Position numbers and translations under genes: made by a program
Assembly: GCA_964058845.1 (NCBI GenBank)
Contig: CAXKVR010000312.1
Location: 1 to 64,000 of the forward strand
Origin: Carex sylvatica
Taxonomy: Eukaryota; Streptophyta; Magnoliopsida; Poales; Cyperaceae
DNA length: 64,000 nucleotides
Reading direction: 5' to 3'
Shown here: in pieces, positions 1 to 11,149 of the stretch
Numbering within the stretch: position 1 is the first letter of the stretch
Layout of the letters: every line of letters starts with the position of its first letter
Notes under the pieces: model-generated
The model's database searches: none
Seen by the model: only the letters and a program-made list of their open reading frames with translations
What the model was told of the DNA's origin: nothing

Positions 1-534
1 CACGTGCAGACCGCTCATACCTTAATTTCATGGAGATATTGTAATTTAATTATTAATATAATCAACAAATTAAGTTGTGTTTCGATTATTTCAATATTCA
101 TTTATTGTAAGTGAAACATTCTTTAAGATTCTAATTAAGCATATCTTTCATTACTGGGAAATTAAATTGTTTAGTTTTACATATATGTTTCTTTTCATGT
201 CACATGTAATATAATTGTGCAATGATTGCTTAGAATTTCACATTGAAGTCATAGAGACTTAGTTTCAATATCCACCTTATCATACGTTAAATTTGTTCAG
301 GAAATTAAGTATTTGTTCAGCAAATTAATTGGGGTACGTGTTTTCAAATAACAACATGTATTGGGCTATTGGCATTAAAAATAAAGATAATTTATGGACC
401 GCGCGCTTTCCTATTGGATGCAATAAAAATAAAGATGCCGCTATTTTGAGCATCAAATTTGTAATATTCAGAGCATCTTTAAAATGCTTACTAGTCAAAT
501 ATTATCATATGAAAAGTTTGAAAATAAAAATCGC

Positions 535-908
535 ACAACAAATAAAAGTGGAGTATGTATTCATTATTCATGTCTCAATCGTGCCTCGTATCTCTATTTT
601 TGTTTTAGAAATTTAAACAGTCAATTTGAACCACTCAACATGATTTCTATATTGAAATGTACTTGGAGACCAAATTTTATATTTTTTTGAATTTAAATAG
701 GTATAAAATCACTATTTTGGAAGATTTTGGACCATTCAAAAATAATAATTTTGTACCTATCTAAAACATAGTAAAAGAATTACTAATTTTTTTTTTAAAA
801 ATTGATCTTTAAATACATTTTAATATGAAGATCATGCATGTTGAACGATTCAAATTGACTATTTAGACTTTGAAAACACAAATACATACTCCACTTTTAT
901 TCTTTGTA
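535..908. mobile_element. Fold-back MITE, about 370 bp
   Basis: The two ends are inverted copies: AATAAAAGTGGAGTATG near 541-557 reappears reverse-complemented near 883-900. The centre (about 670-790) is itself palindromic, around a motif reading GGTATAAAATCACTATTTT and its complement. The same core reappears in the fold-back element at 56226-56619, so both seem to belong to one non-autonomous family. It has no coding capacity, and target-site duplications are not clear. Confidence 0.6.
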
Positions 909-959
909 CAAGTTTGGTTTAAATTTAATATTAATTTAAATATCATAATTAAAATAGAA

Positions 960-1078
960 AAGTAGTATATATAATAGACGTATTATATCTCAAATTTTTT
1001 AAAAATTACCGTATCGCCATATCCGTATTATATCCGATATAATACCCGTATCCATATCCATGCAACATACAAAATTGT
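960..1078 (-). repeat. Terminal fragment of a GGATACGG-rich repeat family
   Basis: Read on the minus strand, this matches the segment at about 7305-7395: both begin with TTGCATGGATA, continue through runs of GGATACGG/CGATACGG and end with ATACGTCTATTATATATA. The two copies lie in opposite orientation. It is probably one end of a non-autonomous DNA transposon. No second terminus was identified for this copy. Confidence 0.5.
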
Positions 1079-1125
1079 ATTTGTGTTTAATCAAATTGTA
1101 TGTCTAATAAACAAAGGTCAATAAT

Positions 1126-1737
1126 CAGGGGTGTAAATGGATCCAGATTATCCGATCCATCCGCGAACCCTCAGAGTTATAATCCAAACCCGCAAACCCT
1201 TGAACAATAGGGTGCGAGATGCCCATATAAAACTATTTACATTTATTTTATTTGAAAATACTCAAAATTGCATTTGACGTGAATAGAGCCCAGGACAGCA
1301 AGGTTGAGACTTGAGAACCACAGTAAATAGCCACTGTACTAGATACTCTTTTGTTTTTTTACCTCCATTTTCTCTCTTATCTGTTCTTCTCCATTCGGAA
1401 CCTTTTATTTATTTCTGATTTGTTTTTATTTTCATCATATTTTATCTCTATTATTTTCTAATATAACGAGTCTTGTATCTTTATATTATTTTTGTATTCC
1501 TCATATTACTTAATTGTATCTTAAAGTTCATGCGACTCAATTATTCAACATTTATTCGTTTTGTAGCCGTATTTATGAGTTATTTGTTACGAATTCGTAT
1601 TGGTTTAAGGTAGATTTAATTTTATATTTTAACATTTGTTTACTATTCGTATTCGTATCTATATCCGCTCACTAAAATATGGATACACATTTAATATTAA
1701 CATTATCCGTTTCAAATTCGCTCCGTTTACACCTCTA
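1126..1737. mobile_element. hAT-like MITE, about 610 bp
   Basis: The left end reads CAGGGGTGTAAATGGATC and the right end reads CGTTTACACCTCTA, an imperfect terminal inverted repeat. Subterminal TCCGAT and ATATCCG motifs occur at both ends. The left end closely resembles that of the element at 12723-13015, which has a clean 8 bp target duplication. No convincing duplication survives here, so this copy is probably older. Confidence 0.5.
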
Positions 1738-2175
1738 GATATTGGAGGTGAAGTTCCAAATTGTAATGTTTTAGACTATTTTTTTTCAAAAAAATAATTT
1801 GATTAGACATACAAAATGAAAATCTAGTCCTATCATATTATAATTAATAAATCTGAAAAGTATAATTAACGTATTTAATTTCTTGCATATGAATTTTAAA
1901 AAAAATATATTTAAGTACTTGGTGTAATTGCTTGAAAATGTACAGTTCCATATGTTATCATCCTCACATGATATATCCGAATGTCCGATTTAAAAATTTG
2001 TTTAGAACCAAAACTACATGTCTCAGGTTCATGTTTGTATATCGTGCCTATTAATTCATCTATGTACTGTTATGTGAATTGTGGAAATATAATGATTCTA
2101 CAAAGCAATTTAATCATATTAAATGGCGCCAAAGTTGTACGTAGTGTATCATGCATGATCATCTACAGAAAGGCC

Positions 2176-2190
2176 CCTATATATATATAA
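2176..2190 (+). promoter_or_regulatory. Candidate TATA box of the phosphatase pseudogene
   Basis: CTATATATATATAA lies about 70-80 bp upstream of the first phosphatase ATG, a normal spacing for a plant core promoter with a short leader. A CT-rich leader follows (2230-2250). AT-rich runs are common in this window, so this is only a positional inference. Confidence 0.35.
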
Positions 2191-5100
2191 TGCAAACCTT
2201 AATTAATTTACCCTCCATCTTTATCATCCCTCGATCTCTCTCTCTCAACCATCAATGGATCTTTCTAAGTCGCTCTTCCTCTCTTCCCTCCTCTCTTCTC
2301 AGGTTATGTCATCTCCTCTATACCATGATGACTAAGCGCCATGTAGGCTAATTAATCAACTGAAGATCACTCACCGATCGATTGTCCGATTATCCGGTGC
2401 AGAACCCATATCTCTCTATAAATGCAAGCACGACTTCTCCGTTACCTGATGAATCATGCATATGTCACTGTAACTGTCAATGGTGTGTTACAACCGGATA
2501 ATCTGCAATGGATTGCCATGATTTCTCCTTCTAATTCCAGGTAACATATGCAAACGATTTCTTCCATTTTTGATGAAATTTTATGTCTAACCTGTATCTC
2601 TTTTTTATTTTTCATTAATAGTGTCTCAGGCTGTCCGAGTTCGTTTAATTACATAGAAACAGGAGATTTGAGCCACTTGCCTCTTCTCTGCCATTATCCT
2701 GTTAAGGTGAGAAATTAATCTAATATATATATAAACATAACTGAAAATCTGAAATGAATAAATGCACTACTTATCAGCGAAAATCTACATGCATGGATGG
2801 TTACATTAATTGCAAGAACAACATATATAGTACAACACCGACCATTTACATATGAATTTAGTACTTGGTACATTCTTTGTCCAGTGAATTCTCCTTGTTT
2901 GTAGGATTAATAACTTCATTGACTTCAACACTTCTTTTGCCTATTATATATCATATTACAAGAGCAAAAGAGATAGGTACCATTTCTCTACCTGAGTTTG
3001 ACACAGTACAGATCTTTCTATTGACCATGCATGCCTGATGCCTCCATCTATCTATTTCTCCAATTTGCTGGAATCCGTATCCCCTCAGGTACCTGAGCGT
3101 ATGATGGAAAAGAAATCCGGTGTCAAAGAATGGACCTGTTTTGAAATTCGTACTAGAGTTAAAGAATGATCCGGGTTTCCTAATTGTTGGGGACATGTGG
3201 GGGCTCAGTCACCTTCCATGTCATCAACATTCGTACTGAGATTGAGTTTGTGCTCTTCACTGGCGGATTTGAAGCTCCGTGTGTGCTCAAACGAACTGGC
3301 CCAATTAGTTTTGCAAACCCTTCTGCTCCACTTTATGGGCATTTGTCAAGTATTGATTCATCTGGCACATCGGTATATGTTGAATAGATTAATCCTATGT
3401 AAATTGTTCAGTTAGTTCTACTAGTATTGTACTAACATATGGTATTAGCAATCAACAGGTGATAAAATTCTGCAGATGTTGTTGTACTATATATACAATT
3501 CAATCCGCAACCTGCTAGGTTCAGAACATATACCATTAAATCGTTCAATAACTTGGCACCTGATGTCCAGATACTGGTACATACTGCATGTTCAGTACTG
3601 TTAGGAGTATGTTAGGGATTCTTGTACTGGTACCAAAAAGAAGTGTTTGGTATGGATAGGATTGCCACGCACTTCAAATTAAATTTGAAAATAGAAGGAT
3701 ATATAATTCTACTTTTGATCAAATACAATATTAGTATGAAGATCAGAAACTACAATTCGAGATCAATTTGCAATCTGCAATTTGAATTGCAATTGGTATA
3801 TGTTATGGTAGTGTAATAAAATGCGGTCTATGCGGCCGCATATGCATATTCGGTTGTAATCCGCATAGAAATCTGTATACGGTCAATATATGCAGTTCTG
3901 CATATGCGGCTGCATATTCGACTCTATATTACTACCGCATATTCTGTTAAAAATATATTTTGAAAGCACAAAATTTATTTAAATAAATACTTATTTTTAA
4001 TATTAACGATTTTACATTTTATAAATTATGGAGCTATTTTCTTTGATTCATTGATGCACAATTAAATAGCTATTAATGGCTGTGTTTTTTAATTAAATTG
4101 TTAATCGTGGTAATTATATCTTTAATGTTGTATTTAATGATTGGGAAAAAACTGAACAAAGAATATTAAGAGTTGTAGATTCTTGAAAGACATTCTCACT
4201 TGTCCAATCAGAAAATGCAATGTCATTCTTTTTGGATCTAATCAATGTTAAATTGATTTTAGATATCAATAATTTAATTTTAAGGGAAATTAAAATATGA
4301 TTTCTAAATATTTTAAGTTTCTATAGTCAATTTATAATTTTAAAACTGAATCTACATTTGCAATGGGAGGCATTATTTATGGTTATAGCATACAATTATG
4401 TTGAGATATTTTGTTCTTGAATAACTATATAAAACAATTTAGATAAATTAAATAAAAAGTTCATGATCAAAATTAGATTTTACTGATTATTAAGTTCTAA
4501 GGAGAATTATCTTAATGTAGAACAACTATGATTAGTAATAATTTACAAACAGAGAGAAAACTATAATGTTCCGTAATTATATATATTCTCAAATATTATA
4601 CTATTAGTTTCATTCATGCAAAAGTAAGAATTGTGATATCGAAGGGTTTAGTTTGCAAAATAAATGAATATGCCAGTTTTATTTTCAGATTAAATAAAAA
4701 TAATTCATGACATCTATATAAAATAAACCTGATAAATATTGTAGGATTCCAATTTTATAAATATAATAATAAATCAAAATATTTAATATTTTGTTGTCAG
4801 GTGAGATATTTTATTATAGTATGAAAGATAACTAAAGTAAATTGAAAATATTTAATATTATTTGATATAAGAAGAAAGAAAAATGTGGGAGTATAATAAA
4901 AAATAATAATTAAAATAATTGTGACCAATTTTATTGATTGAGGTTCATTTTAATCAATTAATCATGATGACTAATTAGCATACCTGATTCATAATGCTAT
5001 GTTAGGAAATAATTAAATAAGATGTAAATCTTATTATCTGACATATAACAGAATAATATGAGGGTTCGAATGTTTATTAAAGTATTTATAAACCTACCCT

Positions 5101-6389
5101 AACTCATATATGGCATAAAATTATAAAAATAACTTTTAATTGCACAATGTTGATTACGAGTTTCATAAAATGATAGAATGATTTATTATTATGTTATATA
5201 TAGTAAATTGTGGGAATTAAAGTGTTATAGTAAATTGTGGAATTATATATGTCCTTAATTTTAATTTTATGAGAAACTATGATAAGTTTAATAAGAAAAT
5301 GAAATGTGGGGGTGTCAAATATGTACTCATTTAATTGATCATGATAACTAATATATATATTTGATTATGATTATGGATAATATGTATTAAATGAGATTAC
5401 ATTATAGTTTTCTCGTATGTTGCAAAAAATGTAAGAATTTAAATTATCATATATCATGACATGACACGAGGTGATAAAAATTTATTGAGATATACTATGC
5501 TTAATCTATCCTTATGTCTTAAATTACTTTGATTGTATTAGAATGCATGATTTTGCCATTCTATTGAGAATACTATTGCTGCAGCTCATATATTTTATCC
5601 TAAAGTATGTGGGATTAATTTTACGTCACATGATGCTACCAAAATTAATGATATGTTTTTAAAAAATATTATTTCGAGCTATTATTATCTGGTGAATACT
5701 ATTTTGCAAGTTTCTTTGACAAATAAGAAAAAAAAAATTACTTGCATGCTCGAGCAATAGTATATAGGACGAAAGTCCTTGAGTCATCGAGGGGATCAAA
5801 TTTAGCCTAATGGGCCAATCTGGTGTGGGAACCCAACCTCTGTGATGGGCGATCCCCTGAAGGGGGTTCAATGGGTAAGAACAAGCAAATAGGTTGGCTA
5901 AGGAGCACAATAATATTTTCGATATGGAACTTCTATTCCAAATCCATTCCTATGGTGATCAGTGCTCCTGTGTAGTGTAATAAGATGAGTATCCCAAGTC
6001 GGTAATTCGCGAGATGTGACTCTACACACATCCCAGAGGGAACTCTTCTATATGAGAATGATCGTATATACAAGACCGCGGCTACTGAGTTTAGGCAACC
6101 AGTAGAATATTCTCATGAAAAATCAAGTTAACGTGCATGGCCTCAAACGCACAACCCGCGATGTAGTTTTTATGTACTGTGTGTGTAATAATGTAAGCTC
6201 CGATCAAATGAATCGTTGTTCAAGACCTGGTTCACTCCGATCTCCTCGGACTGAAATTATTGACACTAAGCAAAATCAAAATATTTTGCCCAATGCACAG
6301 TATAAACAATGATAGCAGAAATATTTGTTTATAAGTTTTTGTTTATTTATTTATTTTTTTAAAATTAAATTTTGAGTTTTGTGGGGGAT

Positions 6390-6507
6390 TGTTAGAAATA
6401 TATTTTGAAAACACAAAATTTATTTAAATAAATACTTATTTTTAATATTAACGATTTTACATTTTATAAATTATGGAGCTATTTTCTTTGATTCATTGAT
6501 GCACAAT
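6390..6507 (+). repeat. Second copy of a 120 bp LTR-like direct repeat
   Basis: Nearly identical to 3945-4064 (TGTTA[A/G]AAATATATTTTG onward, ending TGATGCACAA). It directly follows a purine-rich GTGGGGGAT, the arrangement expected of a 3' LTR start. After the shared block the two copies diverge completely, so one or both LTRs have been truncated or rearranged. Confidence 0.5.
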
Positions 6508-7304
6508 GTATGCTATAACCATATGAATTCAAAATATACTCTTGTAAGTCACAACTTTCTCAATATTAAATATAATATTTCATCTAATTATATGAACGAC
6601 ATTAGATGAGGGAAATTATCAATATTAATATTGATTAGATGGGTTGTACCACTATATGTAACTAACACTAATTTCATGTGTTAATTTAAGAAACAGACGC
6701 TCATAGATTCTTTTGGTTTTCTCTGGTCATTAAAGAGATAATCAAGGTGGTTAATGCAATTAAATTACAGAGACGGCAATTATATGAGCATTAATTAGGA
6801 CTTTTAAGTTTCTTATTTATATTAATTAATAATATTAATCCGTTATAAAATTCAAGAGCAATGATGAAGCATAAGTAAAAAATTAATGTTTTATCTATTT
6901 ATTTTTATGACAAAATGTCCATTACTAAATAATTTATTCTTCTTTTCCAGAAAAATAATTTGTAAATCTAATTACTTGATTTTAGAGTAACTAAATCAGA
7001 CTTCAAATATTTATTAAGAACTTTGAGATTTTTTTTTATTGTGGTGAACAATTATTTAAAGAATCGATATTATTTAAATTATATATGAATCAAACTTGAT
7101 CACTAAAATTTATTTCGCATAAAATGACATAACTTTTTATTATTATTAAATGAGATAAATTGATGAAGTTGAAAATAAACTTATAACTTCTAAATAAAAT
7201 ATTTTAAGGTCATTCTGAAGATTGTTAAATATTAATTGACAGTTCAATATATAAATCCAACGCAGTGGACAAACAACCATCTAATAAACTTTACTCGATA
7301 GGTA

Positions 7305-7395
7305 GCAACTATGTTGCATGGATACGGATACGGGTATCGTATCGGATACGATACGGATACTGCGATACGATAATTTTTAAAAATCAAGGATACGA
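7305..7395 (+). repeat. Terminal fragment of a GGATACGG-rich repeat family, second copy
   Basis: Shares TTGCATGGATACGGATACGG and the following CGATACG runs with the minus-strand copy at 960-1078. More GTATCC motifs occur in reverse orientation at 7725-7805, which may be the other end of the same element. If so, it spans about 7305-7845 and carries the tRNA-like segment inside it. Confidence 0.45.
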
Positions 7396-7553
7396 TACGT
7401 CTATTATATATATTATTTTTTATTATAATAATTCGTCACAAAGGAACTTTTTATTGATTAATGTTTATATTTAATGTATCCTATGTTACATGCCATTTTA
7501 TTGATTCTTAGATACATTAAATAAATTTGTTGGTAGCTACTAACAACAAAAAC

Positions 7554-7616
7554 AAATGGCGCAGTGGTAAGTATTTTGCGCTAGACTGGAAAGGCCCAGG
7601 TTCGAACCATGCGGGA
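7554..7616 (+). repeat. tRNA-related head, probably of a SINE
   Basis: TGGCGCAGTGG fits the RNA polymerase III A-box consensus. GGTTCGAACC, about 35 bp downstream, is a perfect B box. No acceptor stem or complete cloverleaf can be drawn, so this is not a functional tRNA gene. Such a split promoter at the head of a dispersed sequence is the hallmark of a tRNA-derived SINE. The 3' end is not clear; a CG-rich tail (7640-7720) follows. Confidence 0.5.
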
Positions 7617-8395
7617 AGCAGAAAAAATTCATATTTTCCCTGGTCTTTGCGCGGTTCACAGCCTCGGCTCCGCAAATAGTAGCGGCTCACGGATGCGGAC
7701 GCGGTTCACGGGCGCTGACAGCCGTATCCACACGTATCCATCCGTATCCAGAAGTGTCAACGGAGTATCGATGACCGTATCGACTAAGTAAGGATACGTC
7801 ACGTCATCCGATATAATTTGTACTATTGCTCGAGCATGCAAGTAACTTTTTATTAATGATATTATATTTGTACTTCAGTGAAATTATAAAATTAAATTTC
7901 ACAAATTATATCAGATCAAATACTTAGATTAAATACTTAGCGAAGAAATAATCTACAATTTAATTGAAAATGACTAATAAGAATTCATGATACGGAATAT
8001 GATTATGAAGTATCATTACGGACTATATAAAATAGATCCAGAAAATAATTAATTATTGCATTTTTTAACTATCAAATTAACAATAAAAACATAAACATTA
8101 ACAAACTATTTCGCTGCACCAATTCAACTTAATTCCTCCAATTGTAACTCAATTAAAATATGACCAAAATTTAATTGAAGAATATCGAAAAAATAATCTG
8201 TAAAATTACTATTCAAATTTTAGAATCATGCTTACAATTTAATTTCAATAATTGTAAGTTTATTATGATATTATTTTTCTCTTTATAATTTTTTTTTTCT
8301 TCGGGTAGACTTATTAATTCTACAAATTATAAAAAAAAAATTAAAATCAGAATTTTAATTTGATCAAATTCAAATTATGGGTTATTGCCTAAGAT

Positions 8396-9158
8396 TGTTG
8401 GAAAAATAATAACTAACCAACTAATTTAAATCTGAAATTTGATCAATAAAATAAATAAAAATTATATTTAAAATTTAATCAAGAATATAGTAATTAAAAC
8501 TTTGTTATCCGGAGCTGCAAAATGCGGATCTAAGGCAACTTTCCGTCCTAAGCGCAGGAATAATCGGTTAAGATTGCCCCAAGTTACGCCGGTATTCCTC
8601 TGCCTGCGGGCGCAACCGTGGTAGAGGTTGATGTAGCTTCTTTCAACAATAATAGCATAATAATATATTTTTTATAAAGAAAATATTTGTTTGTGGGAGA
8701 ATAGAAATTGAATTTATGAAATATGGAGCTAAGAGAAAGAGCTAAAGAATGTGAATTATTAGATAGATTATTGGATAATTAGCTCTACCAATATTGTGTG
8801 TTATTTATAGACAAATAACATATACACAATTAAATCTGTGAATTTATGACAATTAAAATACTCAATCATTCTATGTTACTGTTCCTATATATTAAAGAAA
8901 ATAACATGAATAGCTATTTATTATTTTATTTCTCATTCGTTGATTAGTTGTTTTCGACTTATATATGTTGAAGGATAATAAATAGCTATTTGAACGTTAT
9001 TTTCTTGATTAATTACTATATTACTATTTTCTTGATTGATTACTATATTACTATTGTTAATTACTATATTCTTGATTAAATTTTAAATATAATTTTTATT
9101 TATTTTATTGATTAAATTTCAGATTTAAATTAGTTGGTTAGTTATTATTTTTTCAACA
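8396..9158. repeat. LTR-like unit with about 95 bp inverted termini
   Basis: Begins TGTTGGAAAAATAATAAC and ends with the near-complement GTTATTATTTTTTCAACA. The inverted match extends about 95 bp inward on each side (8396-8490 and 9060-9158). The middle has a compact, less AT-rich block (8510-8640). TG...CA ends suggest an LTR, but inverted termini this long are unusual for one, so a fold-back element is an alternative. Its right end is also the right end of the whole nested insertion. Confidence 0.4.
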
Positions 9159-10501
9159 TATTCGGCCGCATATTATTACCGCATATTACCGTATATTTAT
9201 TTGTATGATACCGAATACTATCGCATATTACTGCATATGACCGCATATAGCCACATACTTGTTTATATATATATATTTTTTTTTCATTTTAAAATCCACA
9301 TATATATGTCCACATAAAAATCTGCATATGTGGTGACCTTTCGCATACCACATAGGAATCGCATTTAATAACATTGTGTTATGGTGACCTACCCTGGAGG
9401 GCTTGACTAGTACAGTAAAAAGGTCAGAAATTGCAAATCGAGTATTGAATCCTGCAGATAATAATTAGTAATTATTACCCTTCATCGAGTTTTCTTAGCT
9501 ATGGTTTTTAATTAGTCAATGTCTACATGCGTGCATTAGATGAGGTTGACATGGGTTAGTGGAGATCAGAGGCCACAACAAGTGCAATACGCAAATGGAA
9601 ATTCTTCTCCTTCTGTTGTGACAACTTTTACAAAAGAAGAAATGTGCAGTAAGTACCTTAATTAAGGTCCTTCTTGTTTCTATTTAAATAGTTTCTTTTT
9701 ATTTTTTTGACTCAAAACTTATTACGTAGGTTTTGCCAATTCACCGAGCCCGGCCAGCACAGGGTTTTGGTTGGCATGAACCAGGATACATACATTCGAC
9801 CGTAATGACCGGCCTCCAACCTTCTAGCACCTACACATACAGCTATGGAAGGTGCAATTTTAAATTTGATATGGCAGTTAGTTTTCTTATCTTCATCATT
9901 ATCTAATATTTGCATGCATATGTTGGGTAGCACATTATTGCAAGTTTGTAACATGTAATGTTTGGTGCAGTGATTTGGTTGGTTGGAGCAAGACGCTCAA
10001 ATTTAAAACACCACCTGTTGGTGGATCAAATGAGTCTGAACTTCATTGTATATGGTGATATGAGCAAGGCTCCGCTCACCCATCAGTAGAGCATTATATC
10101 CAGGTACTTAATTATCTGCTAAGTTCAAACTTTTAAAGTTTTGTATCAGCACATTTGGATAAGCTCTCAAAAGAAAAACATGATTACATAACTAAACAAA
10201 AAATAAAGGAACAAGTACAATAGAAATTTAAGAATAAGAAAAAGGAGAATTTTGAGCTTGGCATTTACCCTACCTGACTGAAAAACATTTATATTTGAAT
10301 CCTTGATTTGCAGCCAGGATCAATCTCTGTGACGTCAGCAATAAACAGAATTATCGAAGTGAACAATATAGATTCAGTATTTCATATAGGTGACATTAGC
10401 TATGCTACGGAATTTCTTGTTGAATGGGAATACTTTCTAAAACTAATCGAACCATTCGCTTCTCGCATTTCATACATGACGGCAATAGGTAACCACGAAA
10501 G

Positions 10502-11149
10502 GTAATTAGCATTACACATTTTTAAAATTTCTTTTGTAGCTTAGACAAATATATGTATTACTTAATCTTAACACTTGATTTAGAACTCTTATCTCAGACT
10601 CAGATCAAATTAGAATAACCGTCAATACCATACCAAGGAATGAAAAGTAGCAGCAAAAAATCCCTTGAAGCCTTGAACGTCAATGTATAATTTTCTGTGG
10701 AGCCAAGAAACTTTTTTTTTATATTTAGGCTGTACTCCACAACCCTAGCTAGTACAGAGAGGAAGGGGAAAGAAGAGAAAGGGAAGGAGGGTACAAATTT
10801 CGTAACTTTGCAAAGCGTATTCCCCCGAGTTCCCCTCGCTACAGTGCTCGCGTTCCTTCCTTTCCCTCTCCGATTACGTTCTTCTAGAGCAGGTGAACAG
10901 CGTGAGCTGACCGTGATTGTGCATATTTTCTCTTCCTTTCCTTCAATGAAGGAGTTGTCCCCCTCTCTGCAGCACGGCCTTAATTCCTCATTTGTTCACA
11001 TAAAACCTTACAATTTGCAAACTTGCATCAAACCATGTTTCTTACAATTACAGCTACACATGATGCAAATTGCAAGTATCATAAGGGCATATATACAAAA
11101 ATGGTCTTCAAGATATCCATTTCACGATTTTCTAATTAATGTTATACAG
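10502..11149 (+). other. Phosphatase intron with a purine-rich and GC-richer block
   Basis: Intron between the exon ending in GNHER and the next exon. Positions 10740-10900 are purine-rich, then GC-richer than the surroundings, and could be an inserted fragment. No termini, repeats or protein family are recognisable. A 163-codon open frame crosses it but is not family-like. Confidence 0.3.

Larger units (their letters stand above)
1..2254. other. AT-rich spacer upstream of the phosphatase pseudogene
   Basis: No gene is recognisable here. Open frames are short and have no family signature. The stretch holds a fold-back MITE (about 535-908), a fragment of a CGATACGG-type repeat (about 960-1078), an hAT-like MITE (1126-1737) and, just before the phosphatase start, a TATA-rich run. 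The rest is AT-rich sequence in which I see nothing. Confidence 0.6.
3945..9158. mobile_element. LTR-retrotransposon-like insertion nested in the hAT element, rearranged
   Basis: The insert starts TGTTAAAAATA and ends TTCAACA (TG...CA, as LTRs do) and is flanked by the 5 bp direct repeat TATTC (3940-3944, 9159-9163). The hAT sequence reads through if it is removed. About 120 bp at its start (3945-4064) recur as a direct repeat at 6390-6507. The second copy is preceded by GTGGGGGAT, which looks like a polypurine tract. No gag or pol reading frame is recognisable. It also contains a CGATACGG repeat, a SINE-like tRNA head and a unit with inverted termini, so it is a nest of several insertions rather than one clean element. 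The lineage is not determined. Confidence 0.55.
3809..9376. mobile_element. hAT-type element in a phosphatase intron, itself interrupted
   Basis: Ends TAGTGTAATAAAATGCGG (left) and the complement of CAATGTTATTAAATGCG (right) form an inverted repeat, flanked by the 8 bp direct repeat TGTTATGG (3801-3808 and 9377-9384). An 8 bp target duplication is typical of hAT. Subterminal GCATAT and CCGCATATT motifs are dense at 3820-3944 and 9164-9370. The 543 bp element at 61354-61896 has the same ends. Only about 350 bp belong to this element; the rest is the insertion at 3945-9158. It lies wholly inside the intron between phosphatase exons ending 3372 and starting 9540. Confidence 0.8.

Noticed and set aside
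7554..7616. Functional tRNA gene
   Set aside because: A and B boxes are good, but no acceptor stem, anticodon arm or CCA-adjacent pairing can be drawn. A SINE head is more likely.
8510..8640. Compact GC-richer block considered as an rRNA or structural RNA piece
   Set aside because: No match to a remembered rRNA core motif. It sits inside an LTR-like unit and is better explained as part of it.
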